In this document: positions 34,136 through 42,286 of the stretch, piece by piece
Numbering within the stretch: position 1 is the first letter of the stretch
How the letters are laid out: the number at the start of each line of letters is the position of its first letter
NCBI GenBank assembly: GCA_018066125.1
Contig: JAGHSA010000003.1
Location: 29,688-93,687, forward strand
Direction of reading: 5' to 3'
Length of the DNA stretch: 64,000 nucleotides
From: Candidatus Cryptobacteroides onthequi
Lineage (GTDB): Bacteria; Bacteroidota; Bacteroidia; Bacteroidales; UBA932
Notes under the pieces: generated by a model
What the model saw: only the letters and a program-made list of their open reading frames with translations
What the model was told of the DNA's origin: nothing
The model's database searches: none
Program-made: the position numbers and the translations under genes

Positions 34136-34188
34136 GCAATGCGTCAGACTGCAAAAAAATAGACTGTTTCGCCACTGCGCAGCGTGTC
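34128..34188. repeat. Imperfect 18-bp direct repeat beside the palindrome
   Basis: GCCACTGCGCAATGCGTC (34128-34145) recurs as GCCACTGCGCAGCGTGTC (34171-34188). The first copy overlaps the outer palindrome arm, so the repeat and the palindrome share a unit. Confidence 0.6.
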
Positions 34189-34212
34189 CTGCCGCAAGGA
34201 AGTGCGCCGACG

Positions 34213-35892
34213 CTATTCGTCAGAAGCAGCCTCAGAAGTATTCTTCGAGGAGTCCTCAGAGCCGCCCTCCGAAGTATCCTCTTCCTCATCGAGAAGATCT
34301 TCAGCCTGACGCGGCATTCCGCCCCAGGTGATTTCATAGAATCCCCTGTCGAGCATACGCTTGAGAGGATCGTAGATGAAGATGAAGGCGTAACAGTATC
34401 CCTTCTGACTGTCACCGTCAAACTTTGAATACTCCTCACCAGGATAGAAGCAGGCATATGCGACTTCGCCGGGAAGAGCCTTCTCATTGATCTGGACGAA
34501 GAAATACTTCCCATCTTTCTCGGCATACGCGTTGCGTATGGAGATGGTGCTGTCTGCATTGGCAGAGAAGATGAGATCAGTTCCCTTTGCGCCATACCAG
34601 TCTTCAATCTTATATGTACCGTCATCAAGTGCGACAAGTTCACCCTTGAATGGCTGATCGATGACATTTGCCACAGAGGTTTCGGCTGTCCATACCGCTG
34701 AAGGAGCGAAAAGGGAGCTCAGGCCCACGATGCCCGCATACAGCCAGTGCGCTGCAATACCAGCACCGATGCCGCCAAGGAAATGACTCAGGAAGGCACG
34801 GGACAGGAGCTTTCTGTAACCGAGAGAGTCGAGCATGGCGGTGTGTGTGGAGAGATAACCACTCCAGCACATTCCCATTGCGGTGAAGACCGCTATGGCG
34901 TTGCCGTCTATGATGCCCTGTTCGGAGAACTGAGGTATGAGGCCGAGTGCCGCACCCACGGCACCGAGGGCTGTGATCGGGAAGGATATGAGCTCAGGGG
35001 CTGTGAATCCGAAAAGCCACTTGAATATGAAGCTGATCTTCGATGCCAGCCAAGGCAGAAGCTTGGTTCCCTCATACGCTGCACCGGAATATGCTGCAAT
35101 CGCGTTTCCAGCCTCGTCCACACCCTCAGAAGAAGCTCCGAATGTGAGCATCATCACGAAAGTGGAGATGATGAGCACACCGGGGATGATGGCAAGACCG
35201 ATATCGACACCTGACTTTCCTCCATCGAGGAGAGAGTTCAGGATACGCACGAATGTGGATTCTGCCGCTTCGGATGTCTCAGACACTGCCTCAGAGGATA
35301 TCTCGGCAGGAGCATCGACCGTCACAGCATCCTCTTCTCTGTACTGCGGGTAGTCCTTGCACACGAAATGCTGCATCAATCTGGTGGAGATGATACATCC
35401 GCACATGGCGCCTACAAGACCTATGAAAGGCTCAGCCATATATCCCTGACCTATCATGAACACGATCACGATGAGGCCCATGCCGAAGGCTGTCCCGAAA
35501 TTTGTGAGGGAAATGAACTGGTATTTCTTGAAATAGCGCGCGAATTTCCTGTCCTGTGACAGGGTTATGATGGCAGGATTGTCACTCAGGAATGTGAGGA
35601 CGGCACCAAGGGATGCCACGCCTGGGAGATTGAAAAGAGGCTTCATCACAGGTCTCAGGAGCCGCTGGAGCATGTCGACCACACCGAACTCGACGAATAT
35701 CTTGCCCAGAGCACCTGTGAGGACACAGATGCCCATGAGATAAAATACGGTATTGAGGAGAAGGTCATGCGCCGTCTTCATCATGGTGTTGAGCATGTTG
35801 GCAAGCCCCATGACATAGGCAAGATAGCCGAATATCAAGACTATGACGAGCAGGCAGATGACACCTGAAGGTATTTTTATTCTGGGTTTCAT
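34213..35892 (-). CDS. Nucleoside-recognition (GATE) domain inner-membrane protein
   Basis: A 559-aa polytopic membrane protein with two nucleoside-recognition/GATE-type regions (MLNTMMKTAHDLLLNTVFYLMG onset; SLLDGGKSGVDIGLAIIPGV), the second after an acidic Ser/Glu-rich loop. About ten hydrophobic segments end near residue 395. The C-terminal 160 residues form an extra soluble domain (GTYKIEDWYGAKGTDL) and end in a low-complexity Asp/Glu/Ser tail. GATE proteins are putative transporters of unknown substrate, also seen in spore-maturation proteins. It is the last gene of a three-gene operon, 15 bp after the porin gene. Confidence 0.75.
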   Translation of the reverse strand: MKPRIKIPSGVICLLVIVLIFGYLAYVMGLANMLNTMMKTAHDLLLNTVFYLMGICVLTGALGKIFVEFGVVDMLQRLLRPVMKPLFNLPGVASLGAVLTFLSDNPAIITLSQDRKFARYFKKYQFISLTNFGTAFGMGLIVIVFMIGQGYMAEPFIGLVGAMCGCIISTRLMQHFVCKDYPQYREEDAVTVDAPAEISSEAVSETSEAAESTFVRILNSLLDGGKSGVDIGLAIIPGVLIISTFVMMLTFGASSEGVDEAGNAIAAYSGAAYEGTKLLPWLASKISFIFKWLFGFTAPELISFPITALGAVGAALGLIPQFSEQGIIDGNAIAVFTAMGMCWSGYLSTHTAMLDSLGYRKLLSRAFLSHFLGGIGAGIAAHWLYAGIVGLSSLFAPSAVWTAETSVANVIDQPFKGELVALDDGTYKIEDWYGAKGTDLIFSANADSTISIRNAYAEKDGKYFFVQINEKALPGEVAYACFYPGEEYSKFDGDSQKGYCYAFIFIYDPLKRMLDRGFYEITWGGMPRQAEDLLDEEEDTSEGGSEDSSKNTSEAASDE

Positions 35893-35907
35893 AATTGTAT
35901 CCGTCTT

Positions 35908-37008
35908 TTATCTGATTGCGGACCTGAGTATATCCAATCTGAATTTGATGCCTATCTGGAGCTGAAAGTCATCGACCACGACAGGGACATCTATGGTATC
36001 GCCGTTACGGCCCCAGCGGTAGCCGCCTACGGCGAAAACTTTCAGGAAGTCAGAGTCTCCCCTGAGGGGATAGCCTTCTATACCCGCACTGAAAGATTTG
36101 AGCTTTGTCCTGCTGCAGACCAGAAAATCGATCATGTCGCAGTCGGAATGATAGCGGCTCGAATCATGATGATAATCATAGGTGAATTTGGAGTGTATGC
36201 GCATGCGCTCTCCCACTGCAGCCGAGAGTTCGGTCATCACTGAATAATCCTCACCGATGTATCCCATCGGGTTATACCTATCCATCAGATCCACATCCCA
36301 CCTGAGCCAGTCGGTGATGTTGAAGCGATTGCCCAGGGCGAGATAGTATATGTTGCCGTTACCCCATTGTATGGCATTTGCTGACCACATGGTCTCCCAC
36401 CATCCATGTGAGCCATACCACATGAGATTGAGAGCATACTTGTTGTTGCCGGACCATGAACGCATCGGACTGTTGCAGAGCTGCAGCAGCAGCTGGTCGT
36501 GTCCCGTGACATTGTACGCTGCAGACACTCCCATCTGATAGCAGGGGATGTTGTTCCAGAATTCGGAGCAGATGTACAGGTCGATGGGAGCACGGTCATA
36601 CTCATATCCGCCTATCGCCACCACCTGCTTTCCGGCTGAAAGCGACAGCCTCGGGGTCACTTTCCAGTCAAGGTGAAGCCAGTCGGTAGAGTCGAAGAAA
36701 GTGGCATTTGTATTTTTGTTGAGCCTCTGGCGGTAACTGTAAGTGAGGCCGTCACAGATCTGGCCGTCAAGTCTGAGATTGAGATACTCGCCCTTGAAAC
36801 CGCATGAAGGGTCTACGACTTCACCACCTACGGAAGTGAAACCATATGACATGCGGGATTCAAAATAGAATTGAGATATACCGGTGTTCAAGACACCATG
36901 GTCCGCGCACGAAGAGCCGGCATCACCGGCGCATAAAGCCTGGACTGGCAGGCAGAGTATCGACAACAGAATCAACGCAACCCTTGCGGGGCCAGATACA
37001 GTATTCAT
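35908..37008 (-). CDS. Outer-membrane porin-like beta-barrel protein
   Basis: A 366-aa exported protein with a signal peptide (ALILLSILCLPVQALCA, cleaved near residue 27) and a body of alternating amphipathic strands rich in Tyr and Trp, as in OprP/OprO-type porins of Bacteroidetes (FESRMSYGFTSVGG; LSLSAGKQVVAIGGYEYDRAP). It should form a diffusion channel in the outer membrane; the solute is unknown. It starts 6 bp after the acyltransferase gene and is followed 15 bp later by the GATE gene, so outer- and inner-membrane transport functions are co-expressed. Confidence 0.72.
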   Translation of the reverse strand: MNTVSGPARVALILLSILCLPVQALCAGDAGSSCADHGVLNTGISQFYFESRMSYGFTSVGGEVVDPSCGFKGEYLNLRLDGQICDGLTYSYRQRLNKNTNATFFDSTDWLHLDWKVTPRLSLSAGKQVVAIGGYEYDRAPIDLYICSEFWNNIPCYQMGVSAAYNVTGHDQLLLQLCNSPMRSWSGNNKYALNLMWYGSHGWWETMWSANAIQWGNGNIYYLALGNRFNITDWLRWDVDLMDRYNPMGYIGEDYSVMTELSAAVGERMRIHSKFTYDYHHDSSRYHSDCDMIDFLVCSRTKLKSFSAGIEGYPLRGDSDFLKVFAVGGYRWGRNGDTIDVPVVVDDFQLQIGIKFRLDILRSAIR

Positions 37009-37014
37009 CTTATC

Positions 37015-38076
37015 TTATTTCTTCCTGTTTTTAAGCACCTTGAGGAATCTGTCACGGAGAATGCTGCGGCGGGTCTCCCATTTGTCCGCCATGCGTGCCT
37101 CCATCTCCGGATCGACCAGAGGGAAACGGGCGCGGATGCGTTCGAACTTATAGCGGCGGAAGGTCTCGATATGGCGATCCTTCTTATCCGCATACATCTC
37201 GTCGAAGCAGATGAGGATGGCAGTATCCTCTATATCGCTCATGCCCTCATTGAGAGCGGTTCCGAACATCAGCATGGTCGGAGATGTGGTCATATACGAG
37301 TTCACGAGCGGAGGTATGGATGAATTGCGGAGACGGACCGCCTCCTTGAGCAGACGGTAATCCTCCTTCATGTCATCCTTGCGCAGAATGATATCCATCA
37401 GGCGCGCATCGGACTCCGGCATCAGCGGGCTGACAGGACGCACAAGCTCTTCCTTGTCTCCGAAATGCTTCCAGAGGAAATGGAGAATGAGGTCACGGGC
37501 CACCTTGTCAAGAGACGGATACATGGTCATCTTGCCGAAGAAGTACTGGATATTCGGGTGCTGATAAGCCACAGATGCTATGCCGTCCCAGAGATTGTCC
37601 AGGGCGTAGATGGACTTCGCACCGCTCTTCGAGCTCTGATATTCCGGAGAGACAAACGAGCGTCCGAGCTCGACCACATGCGGAAGATAATCTCTGATGA
37701 ACGCTTCTGAAAAACGGAACTGATGCGAAGACGCAAGCTTCGGCTGGCCGTCTTCATAGAATGTGACATCAGGTCCGAGTATATACCTGTAACCGCCCAG
37801 AATGGCTTCTGCCTGAGGGTCCCAGACTATGAGCTGCCGATAAGGCTTCTCCATCTTGTCGAACTCATCCAGATCGAAGGCAAGACCGGTGGAGCCACCG
37901 GCTGTACGGAAGGCGATTTCTCTGAGTCGTCCGATCTCCGTCACAGTGTTTGGAGAGTCATGCCACGTAACTATATATATCTCATTGTCACCATGATTGG
38001 TATTCATGAGTTTCTTATCAGGTGTGAGCTCCGCCTTGATCAGATCTACACTTACAGGATCAATGATTTTCTCCAT
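37015..38076 (-). CDS. GNAT-type N-acyltransferase of the hemolysin-like/GlsB group
   Basis: A 353-aa protein of the Acetyltransf_5-like group that includes OlsB and the Bacteroides glycine-lipid enzyme GlsB, which N-acylate amino acids using acyl-ACP. Visible features are IGRLREIAFRTAGGSTGLAFDLDEFD, AILGGYRYILG and the basic C terminus. By analogy it may make an N-acyl amino-acid lipid in the inner membrane. The partner O-acyltransferase GlsA is not adjacent; instead a porin and a GATE transporter follow. The start is the ATG at 38076, with a -7 box at 38104-38111. Confidence 0.7.
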   Translation of the reverse strand: MEKIIDPVSVDLIKAELTPDKKLMNTNHGDNEIYIVTWHDSPNTVTEIGRLREIAFRTAGGSTGLAFDLDEFDKMEKPYRQLIVWDPQAEAILGGYRYILGPDVTFYEDGQPKLASSHQFRFSEAFIRDYLPHVVELGRSFVSPEYQSSKSGAKSIYALDNLWDGIASVAYQHPNIQYFFGKMTMYPSLDKVARDLILHFLWKHFGDKEELVRPVSPLMPESDARLMDIILRKDDMKEDYRLLKEAVRLRNSSIPPLVNSYMTTSPTMLMFGTALNEGMSDIEDTAILICFDEMYADKKDRHIETFRRYKFERIRARFPLVDPEMEARMADKWETRRSILRDRFLKVLKNRKK

Positions 38077-38103
38077 TGGTGCTTGTTATTAATTCTGTGG
38101 TGC

Positions 38104-38111
38104 CAAATTTA
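38104..38111 (-). promoter_or_regulatory. Candidate -7 element of the acyltransferase-porin-GATE operon
   Basis: Reads TAAATTTG on the minus strand (TAnnTTTG), 27 bp upstream of the ATG at 38076. Confidence 0.45.
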
Positions 38112-38157
38112 GTCATACGGTACAAATAATCAAATACCACTGTCCCGACTCAGTTTA

Positions 38158-40641
38158 TTAAAATGCAGTAAATGAACTCCAGCTTGAATTGGCTTCCGCC
38201 ACCGCCTCTATGTCATCCGGGAGGTTCGTGAACAGGTCAAATCCTGTCCATGCTTCAATCTGATCGACAGAAACGGCAAAGTTGTTTAACGATGGAGAAT
38301 TCGTATAATCATGATGTTCAAACCAGAACCCGACAGCACTGGCATTGACAACCTGACCACCACTCCTCTTGACTTTGAGGATGGCCTTCCAAAAATAATT
38401 CGGCACAGCAAGTGTCTGCGGAGTGACATCGGCATTTGACGCAGTGAGATACTTGACTGTTTCATTGCCACCGACCTTCTGATACGAAGGGCCAGTCACG
38501 ACATAGATTGTATCTCCACTTGGCACAGATGCCCTGACAGTGCTTTCAAGGGTATTCCATACGCCATCATTAAAACGATTCTGGACCTGAGGAAGCTGAT
38601 TGGTAAGATAGAACACCTGTTCATTCATTGCTTTGTCGGCATTCCTGTCAGCATGAGGTACCTGATGTCCACGGGAGTAAACACTATTTCCGAACTGAGT
38701 ACCATAGCTTCTTGACTTTACACTTATCTGGTATTCCTCCGGTATAGAAGGATTAACTGACCAGGCACTTCTAGAAGTGCTGCCTATATACTCCTTGGAT
38801 AGAGGGTAAGCTACCCACAAGGCTGCACACAGAGAACAATCATAAAGATAACTGTAATTACGCTTCCCGCTCGCGAAAAGCGACTCTGAGAATAGGCCTT
38901 GACCAGAGCTTGACGCAGGTAACTCAAGCCATGTATAGGATTCTCCAGAAGATGTTGCACGGGCTTTTGTCATAAAACTCCTGACCTCACCGTAAACGTC
39001 ACTGTCGCCCACCTGCATCACCGCCCGGTAATAATAGGTGGTAGATGGTGTCAGGTTTGAAAGAACAACGCTGAATGAGACACCATTATCAGGGGTCTTA
39101 TCATTGAAGTATGCCTCATGATCAAGGGAAGAGGCCGATGTTCCATACTCAAACCTTATTTCTCGCGGGATGGCAGTGGTGTTGTAGAAGGCCGCCCATA
39201 CTGTCGCACAAGACTCAGATATATTGTCGGCTATCCCTGTATTAACTGACGGTTCCGGGGTTGAAGGGGTGACCGGAATCACTTCTCCATCGTACTTAAA
39301 CAGCAAAATCTCCGAATACCCTCCATACTGGAAGGACGCTATTGAATAAGCACCGAAGCTTTTATATGAATGCCTGAAGATTATACAGCGTCTGGGATCA
39401 AGTGATGAGGCAAGTCTGACCGTATCACCAGCGGCCTGCGTTACAGTCCATGAGAAAGAAGATGTTTCAAGGTCCAGATCTGTACCCGAAGCTGATAAAT
39501 GAGACAGATATGTCGTTCCGTTGGATATGGTTGCGACTTTGTCAGTGACTTTTATCTCCACCGCAAGGCCTTCAGCATCCTCGCTTGTTACGATATCATC
39601 AGTCACAGTGACAGGTACACTCTCAACTTTTTTGCTACTATTGATGGCCATCGAACCTGGCATAGCATAGTAAGCATCCCCCATTCTGGCCGCGATAACA
39701 TATCTTCCATTTGTGACCTGGCTGGCCGCTGTCACGCGCTTAAAGCACGGTGCCTTGCGCACGGCCGCAGTAAGCTTGACAGCCATAGGCTTGATGGCAT
39801 TGCGGGCAAAGTCCCTTTCGCTCAAGTCATACACATACGACGCCTTGTCGGTGGTGACTGTGAGGGTACCGGAGTGCCTTCCAGGCGCCAGCACCATGTA
39901 GAGCGGGGTGACGTCGGTGCGGCTGCCGCCGACCATTGTGGCTGCCGCAGGTGTGACAGTCACGCTGTTTTCCGTGAGCCCCGAGATGGAGAGAGTGGAC
40001 AGGTCGCTGTAATCGACAGATGTGAGGTCAAATGCGAATTGCCCCGCAATGGCATCCTGAGCCTGGAATGACACGGACTGCACCCTCTCCGAGCGGTATG
40101 CCTCCACTTCCGAATAGATGCACAGCTCAAGCATTGAGCCCAATGGGCAGAAGCGGAGTGACGGGATCACTTCTCCTGAGACGAAAGCGCTTTGGACCGT
40201 GTATGGGAGGGCGGCCATAGGGAGCGCCGAGAAATCTCCGGACTGGGAAGCCGGGATGCACAGATTGGCAGTGGAAGGATCATTACCCGCCGAAGCACTG
40301 TACGGATAGTAGAAATACATCTTCTCCCCAGCCTGGATACCCTGTGCCAGCGATATGGTGAAAGTCGCCGGAGCCCCGGGTATGACAGATGACTCGAGAT
40401 TTGCAGTCCCTGGCGCATATGTCCCCAAATGGTCGGCAGAGTTCCATGCGATGACATCGCCTGTGATGAGAGAGGTCCTGGTGTCAGGGCCTGACACCGC
40501 CTCAAGTGCGAAAGTGTATTCACGTACCTGAGGTACATAGTCTGCCACCGGGGAGTCGGTACAGGACGGAGTGACAACTGCTGTCATGACGGCAAACACC
40601 GTTGCAGCGATATTCCTGAGTGTGAAGCATGCTCTTTTCAT
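38158..40641 (-). CDS. Lipoprotein fusing fimbrillin-like and Fn3 regions to a DNA/RNA non-specific nuclease
   Basis: An 827-aa lipoprotein (lipobox TPSC, Cys27). Order: fimbrillin-like beta-sandwich (about 35-290, KMYFYYPYSAS), a beta-rich region (about 300-450, RYVIAARMGDAYYAMPG), an Fn3-like domain (about 465-560, LTPSTTYYYRAVMQ), then a NucA/Sm-type beta-beta-alpha-metal nuclease (about 590-827). The nuclease motif is SRGHQVPHADR with His659 as general base, where the usual form is DRGH, followed by YLTNQLPQVQNRFN. It probably degrades extracellular nucleic acid at the cell surface for nutrients, biofilm or competition. It is encoded 11 bp after a small acidic peptide gene. Confidence 0.77.
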   Translation of the reverse strand: MKRACFTLRNIAATVFAVMTAVVTPSCTDSPVADYVPQVREYTFALEAVSGPDTRTSLITGDVIAWNSADHLGTYAPGTANLESSVIPGAPATFTISLAQGIQAGEKMYFYYPYSASAGNDPSTANLCIPASQSGDFSALPMAALPYTVQSAFVSGEVIPSLRFCPLGSMLELCIYSEVEAYRSERVQSVSFQAQDAIAGQFAFDLTSVDYSDLSTLSISGLTENSVTVTPAAATMVGGSRTDVTPLYMVLAPGRHSGTLTVTTDKASYVYDLSERDFARNAIKPMAVKLTAAVRKAPCFKRVTAASQVTNGRYVIAARMGDAYYAMPGSMAINSSKKVESVPVTVTDDIVTSEDAEGLAVEIKVTDKVATISNGTTYLSHLSASGTDLDLETSSFSWTVTQAAGDTVRLASSLDPRRCIIFRHSYKSFGAYSIASFQYGGYSEILLFKYDGEVIPVTPSTPEPSVNTGIADNISESCATVWAAFYNTTAIPREIRFEYGTSASSLDHEAYFNDKTPDNGVSFSVVLSNLTPSTTYYYRAVMQVGDSDVYGEVRSFMTKARATSSGESYTWLELPASSSGQGLFSESLFASGKRNYSYLYDCSLCAALWVAYPLSKEYIGSTSRSAWSVNPSIPEEYQISVKSRSYGTQFGNSVYSRGHQVPHADRNADKAMNEQVFYLTNQLPQVQNRFNDGVWNTLESTVRASVPSGDTIYVVTGPSYQKVGGNETVKYLTASNADVTPQTLAVPNYFWKAILKVKRSGGQVVNASAVGFWFEHHDYTNSPSLNNFAVSVDQIEAWTGFDLFTNLPDDIEAVAEANSSWSSFTAF

Positions 40642-40652
40642 CGCCGTCGTGT

Positions 40653-40811
40653 TTATCCCAGATTGTCCCAGTCCTCGCGTCCCGGGTTTTCTGTATTGTT
40701 GTTGTCATCAAAGCCGGACGAGGCGATGACGTCTTCTGATTCAAGCTCCGTCTCGATCATAAGCGGAGCCTGGTATGTTTCAGCTTTCAGCATCCTTCTC
40801 AACGATGTCAT
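40653..40811 (-). CDS. Small acidic peptide (52 aa) upstream of the nuclease lipoprotein
   Basis: Encodes 52 aa from MTSLRRMLKAETYQAP to NPGREDWDNLG; the ATG at 40793 would give 46 aa. There is no signal peptide. Like the peptide at 33585-33713 it has a basic start, a Tyr-x-x-Pro block, a short hydrophobic DVIASS stretch, and an Asp/Asn/Glu-rich tail with Trp. Both precede fimbrillin-like lipoproteins in the same orientation with an 11-17 bp gap. The start at 40811 suits the -7 box at 40839-40846. The function is unknown. Confidence 0.58.
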   Translation of the reverse strand: MTSLRRMLKAETYQAPLMIETELESEDVIASSGFDDNNNTENPGREDWDNLG

Positions 40812-40838
40812 ATCTTGCCGTTTCGCTACGAGTTTGAG

Positions 40839-40846
40839 CAAATATA
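40839..40846 (-). promoter_or_regulatory. Candidate promoter of the small-peptide/nuclease module
   Basis: Minus-strand TATATTTG (-7) with a possible -33 TTTG at 40869-40872, 22 nt away, close to the usual 19-21. This is the best-supported two-part promoter I found in the window. Confidence 0.55.
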
Positions 40847-40879
40847 ACAAAAAAGGATGCTATTTTATCAAAATCCCCC

Positions 40880-42214
40880 CTAGAGAATCTCCTTCAGCCA
40901 AGGAAGTACCAGTTCATACTTGAAATAGTGGTTGCGCGTATCCACATTCGCGAGATGGAAGAAGGTCTGCGCATCGACTCCGCCCGGCAGGGGATCAAGC
41001 CCGGCGCGGTCAGATGGATCCGCATATTTCGCATAGTGGTTGCAGCTCACCGCCTCAGGAGCACCTGCGGTCCTGTATGCGTCACGCAGCAGTTCAAAGT
41101 CACGGTCAAGTCCACCCTCGGTGAGAATGACCGGCCTCGGAGCCAGAGACGCCACAACATCCGGAAAGTTGAAATACCTCCAGTATTCCGGAATCAGGTG
41201 CCTTATGCTGTTCGGGAACGGACGGCGGCCATCAGCCTTGAGCGCCGTCATCACCAGAGCCCTCTCTTGGGTATGACAGAGGAAATCATTGTACACGAAG
41301 GCGTACACGTCCGGATCCAGAGTGCCTATGACCATCATGGGCTCAGTGCCGAGCGAGAATCCGCTGATGACTATCCGGTCACGGCGTATCTCGGGCCGTG
41401 TCTTCATCCATTGCAGCACCTGCATGTCGAGGTATGAGGTATAGCCGAGCCAATTCCAGCCCAGCTCAAGCAGAAGACGGGACGGTGTGACATCGTCATT
41501 CTCCCAAGCCTCTTCATGATCCGCTGCAGCTCCCGTGGCTGCATTGTCCACACAGACAGCTATATACCCCTCCCGCACAAGATCCAGGGCCATCATGGAT
41601 TTAGGTCTGAACTCTCTCCTGAGGTCCGGATCATCGTAGCGGCACGGCTCTCCGGCAATTATCTCCTTAGGGACACCCGACCCCGGAATGCAGAGGAATG
41701 CAGGACGCCTGTCCGAGGCATCGGCGCCATCAGGCACCATGACCAGGAACTCGGACACGACGCCGGGAAGAGGGAAGAATTCCCATTTCTGCAGGGTATA
41801 GCCTTCGCGCGGCTCGCTTGAGACCATCACCGGGGACGGCTGCTCCGCGCTGAAACGGAAACATGCCGGAAGAGCCCTCTGATGGCGGCGGGAGGTGCGG
41901 CGGGTATAGTCCGTGGTCACTGGCGAGGGAACGCCCATGACAGACGACATCGCCTTGCGCAGGGACTTGCGCCACCTGCGGAACTCACGGGAGGACATGC
42001 CCTCATGGTAGGCGCACTCCGGCTGCGTTGCGGCCAGCACGTCATGAACGGCGGCATAGGTGGATATCTGGCGGCCATCCTCCCTGGCAGACACCAATGT
42101 GGGATCGGTCTGGCCCGCCTTCAGGGCAGAGATGTCGGGATCGTTCTGTGCATGGAGCGGCAGTGCTGAGATCATACACAGCAGGCAGATGGTGAGTTTT
42201 ATGCGTATCTTCAT
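40880..42214 (-). CDS. Secreted alpha/beta hydrolase (acetyl-xylan-esterase/dienelactone-hydrolase-like)
   Basis: A 444-aa exported alpha/beta hydrolase with a signal peptide ending PLHAQ (residue 23). The nucleophile elbow is GFSLGTEP (Ser), preceded by FLCIPGSGVPKE (oxyanion strand) and followed by ILTEGGLDRDFE (acid) and FFHLANVDTRNHYFKYE (late histidines). It resembles the abhydrolase_7 group of Bacteroidetes glycan esterases, which may remove acetyl or feruloyl groups, but the substrate is not defined. It is monocistronic, divergent from the P1-peptidase gene, with its stop 68 bp from the small-peptide start. Confidence 0.75.
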   Translation of the reverse strand: MKIRIKLTICLLCMISALPLHAQNDPDISALKAGQTDPTLVSAREDGRQISTYAAVHDVLAATQPECAYHEGMSSREFRRWRKSLRKAMSSVMGVPSPVTTDYTRRTSRRHQRALPACFRFSAEQPSPVMVSSEPREGYTLQKWEFFPLPGVVSEFLVMVPDGADASDRRPAFLCIPGSGVPKEIIAGEPCRYDDPDLRREFRPKSMMALDLVREGYIAVCVDNAATGAAADHEEAWENDDVTPSRLLLELGWNWLGYTSYLDMQVLQWMKTRPEIRRDRIVISGFSLGTEPMMVIGTLDPDVYAFVYNDFLCHTQERALVMTALKADGRRPFPNSIRHLIPEYWRYFNFPDVVASLAPRPVILTEGGLDRDFELLRDAYRTAGAPEAVSCNHYAKYADPSDRAGLDPLPGGVDAQTFFHLANVDTRNHYFKYELVLPWLKEIL

Positions 42215-42258
42215 GGCTTTCTCATGCGTATATCATGTGCAATATAGCAAGAAATGCC

Positions 42259-42266
42259 TAAATTTG
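42259..42266 (+). promoter_or_regulatory. Candidate -7 element of the P1-peptidase gene
   Basis: Reads TAAATTTG (TAnnTTTG), 20 bp upstream of the ATG at 42287. The opposite strand has only a near match for the esterase gene. Confidence 0.45.
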
Positions 42267-42286
42267 AGAGCAAAACGATACTTGAG

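Larger units (their letters stand above)
33714..34212. other. 499-bp intergenic region: leader, C8 tract, promoter box and palindromic element
   Basis: The longest gene-free stretch in the window. It holds an AT-rich presumed leader (33714-33890) with a C8 tract, a minus-strand -7 box at 33890-33897, and a GC-rich palindrome plus short direct repeats at 33999-34188. No tRNA-like sequence or credible ORF was found; the listed forward frames cross the palindrome and give no recognisable protein. Confidence 0.6.

Noticed and set aside
34023-34331. Forward frame across the palindrome (102 residues, Cys/Arg-rich)
   Set aside because: Half of it is the palindromic repeat and the rest is antisense to the GATE-protein tail; no homologous features.
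40653-40811. Treating the small peptide as an antitoxin or immunity protein of the nuclease
   Set aside because: A similar peptide precedes a non-nuclease fimbrillin-like gene, so a nuclease-specific role is not supported by sequence alone.
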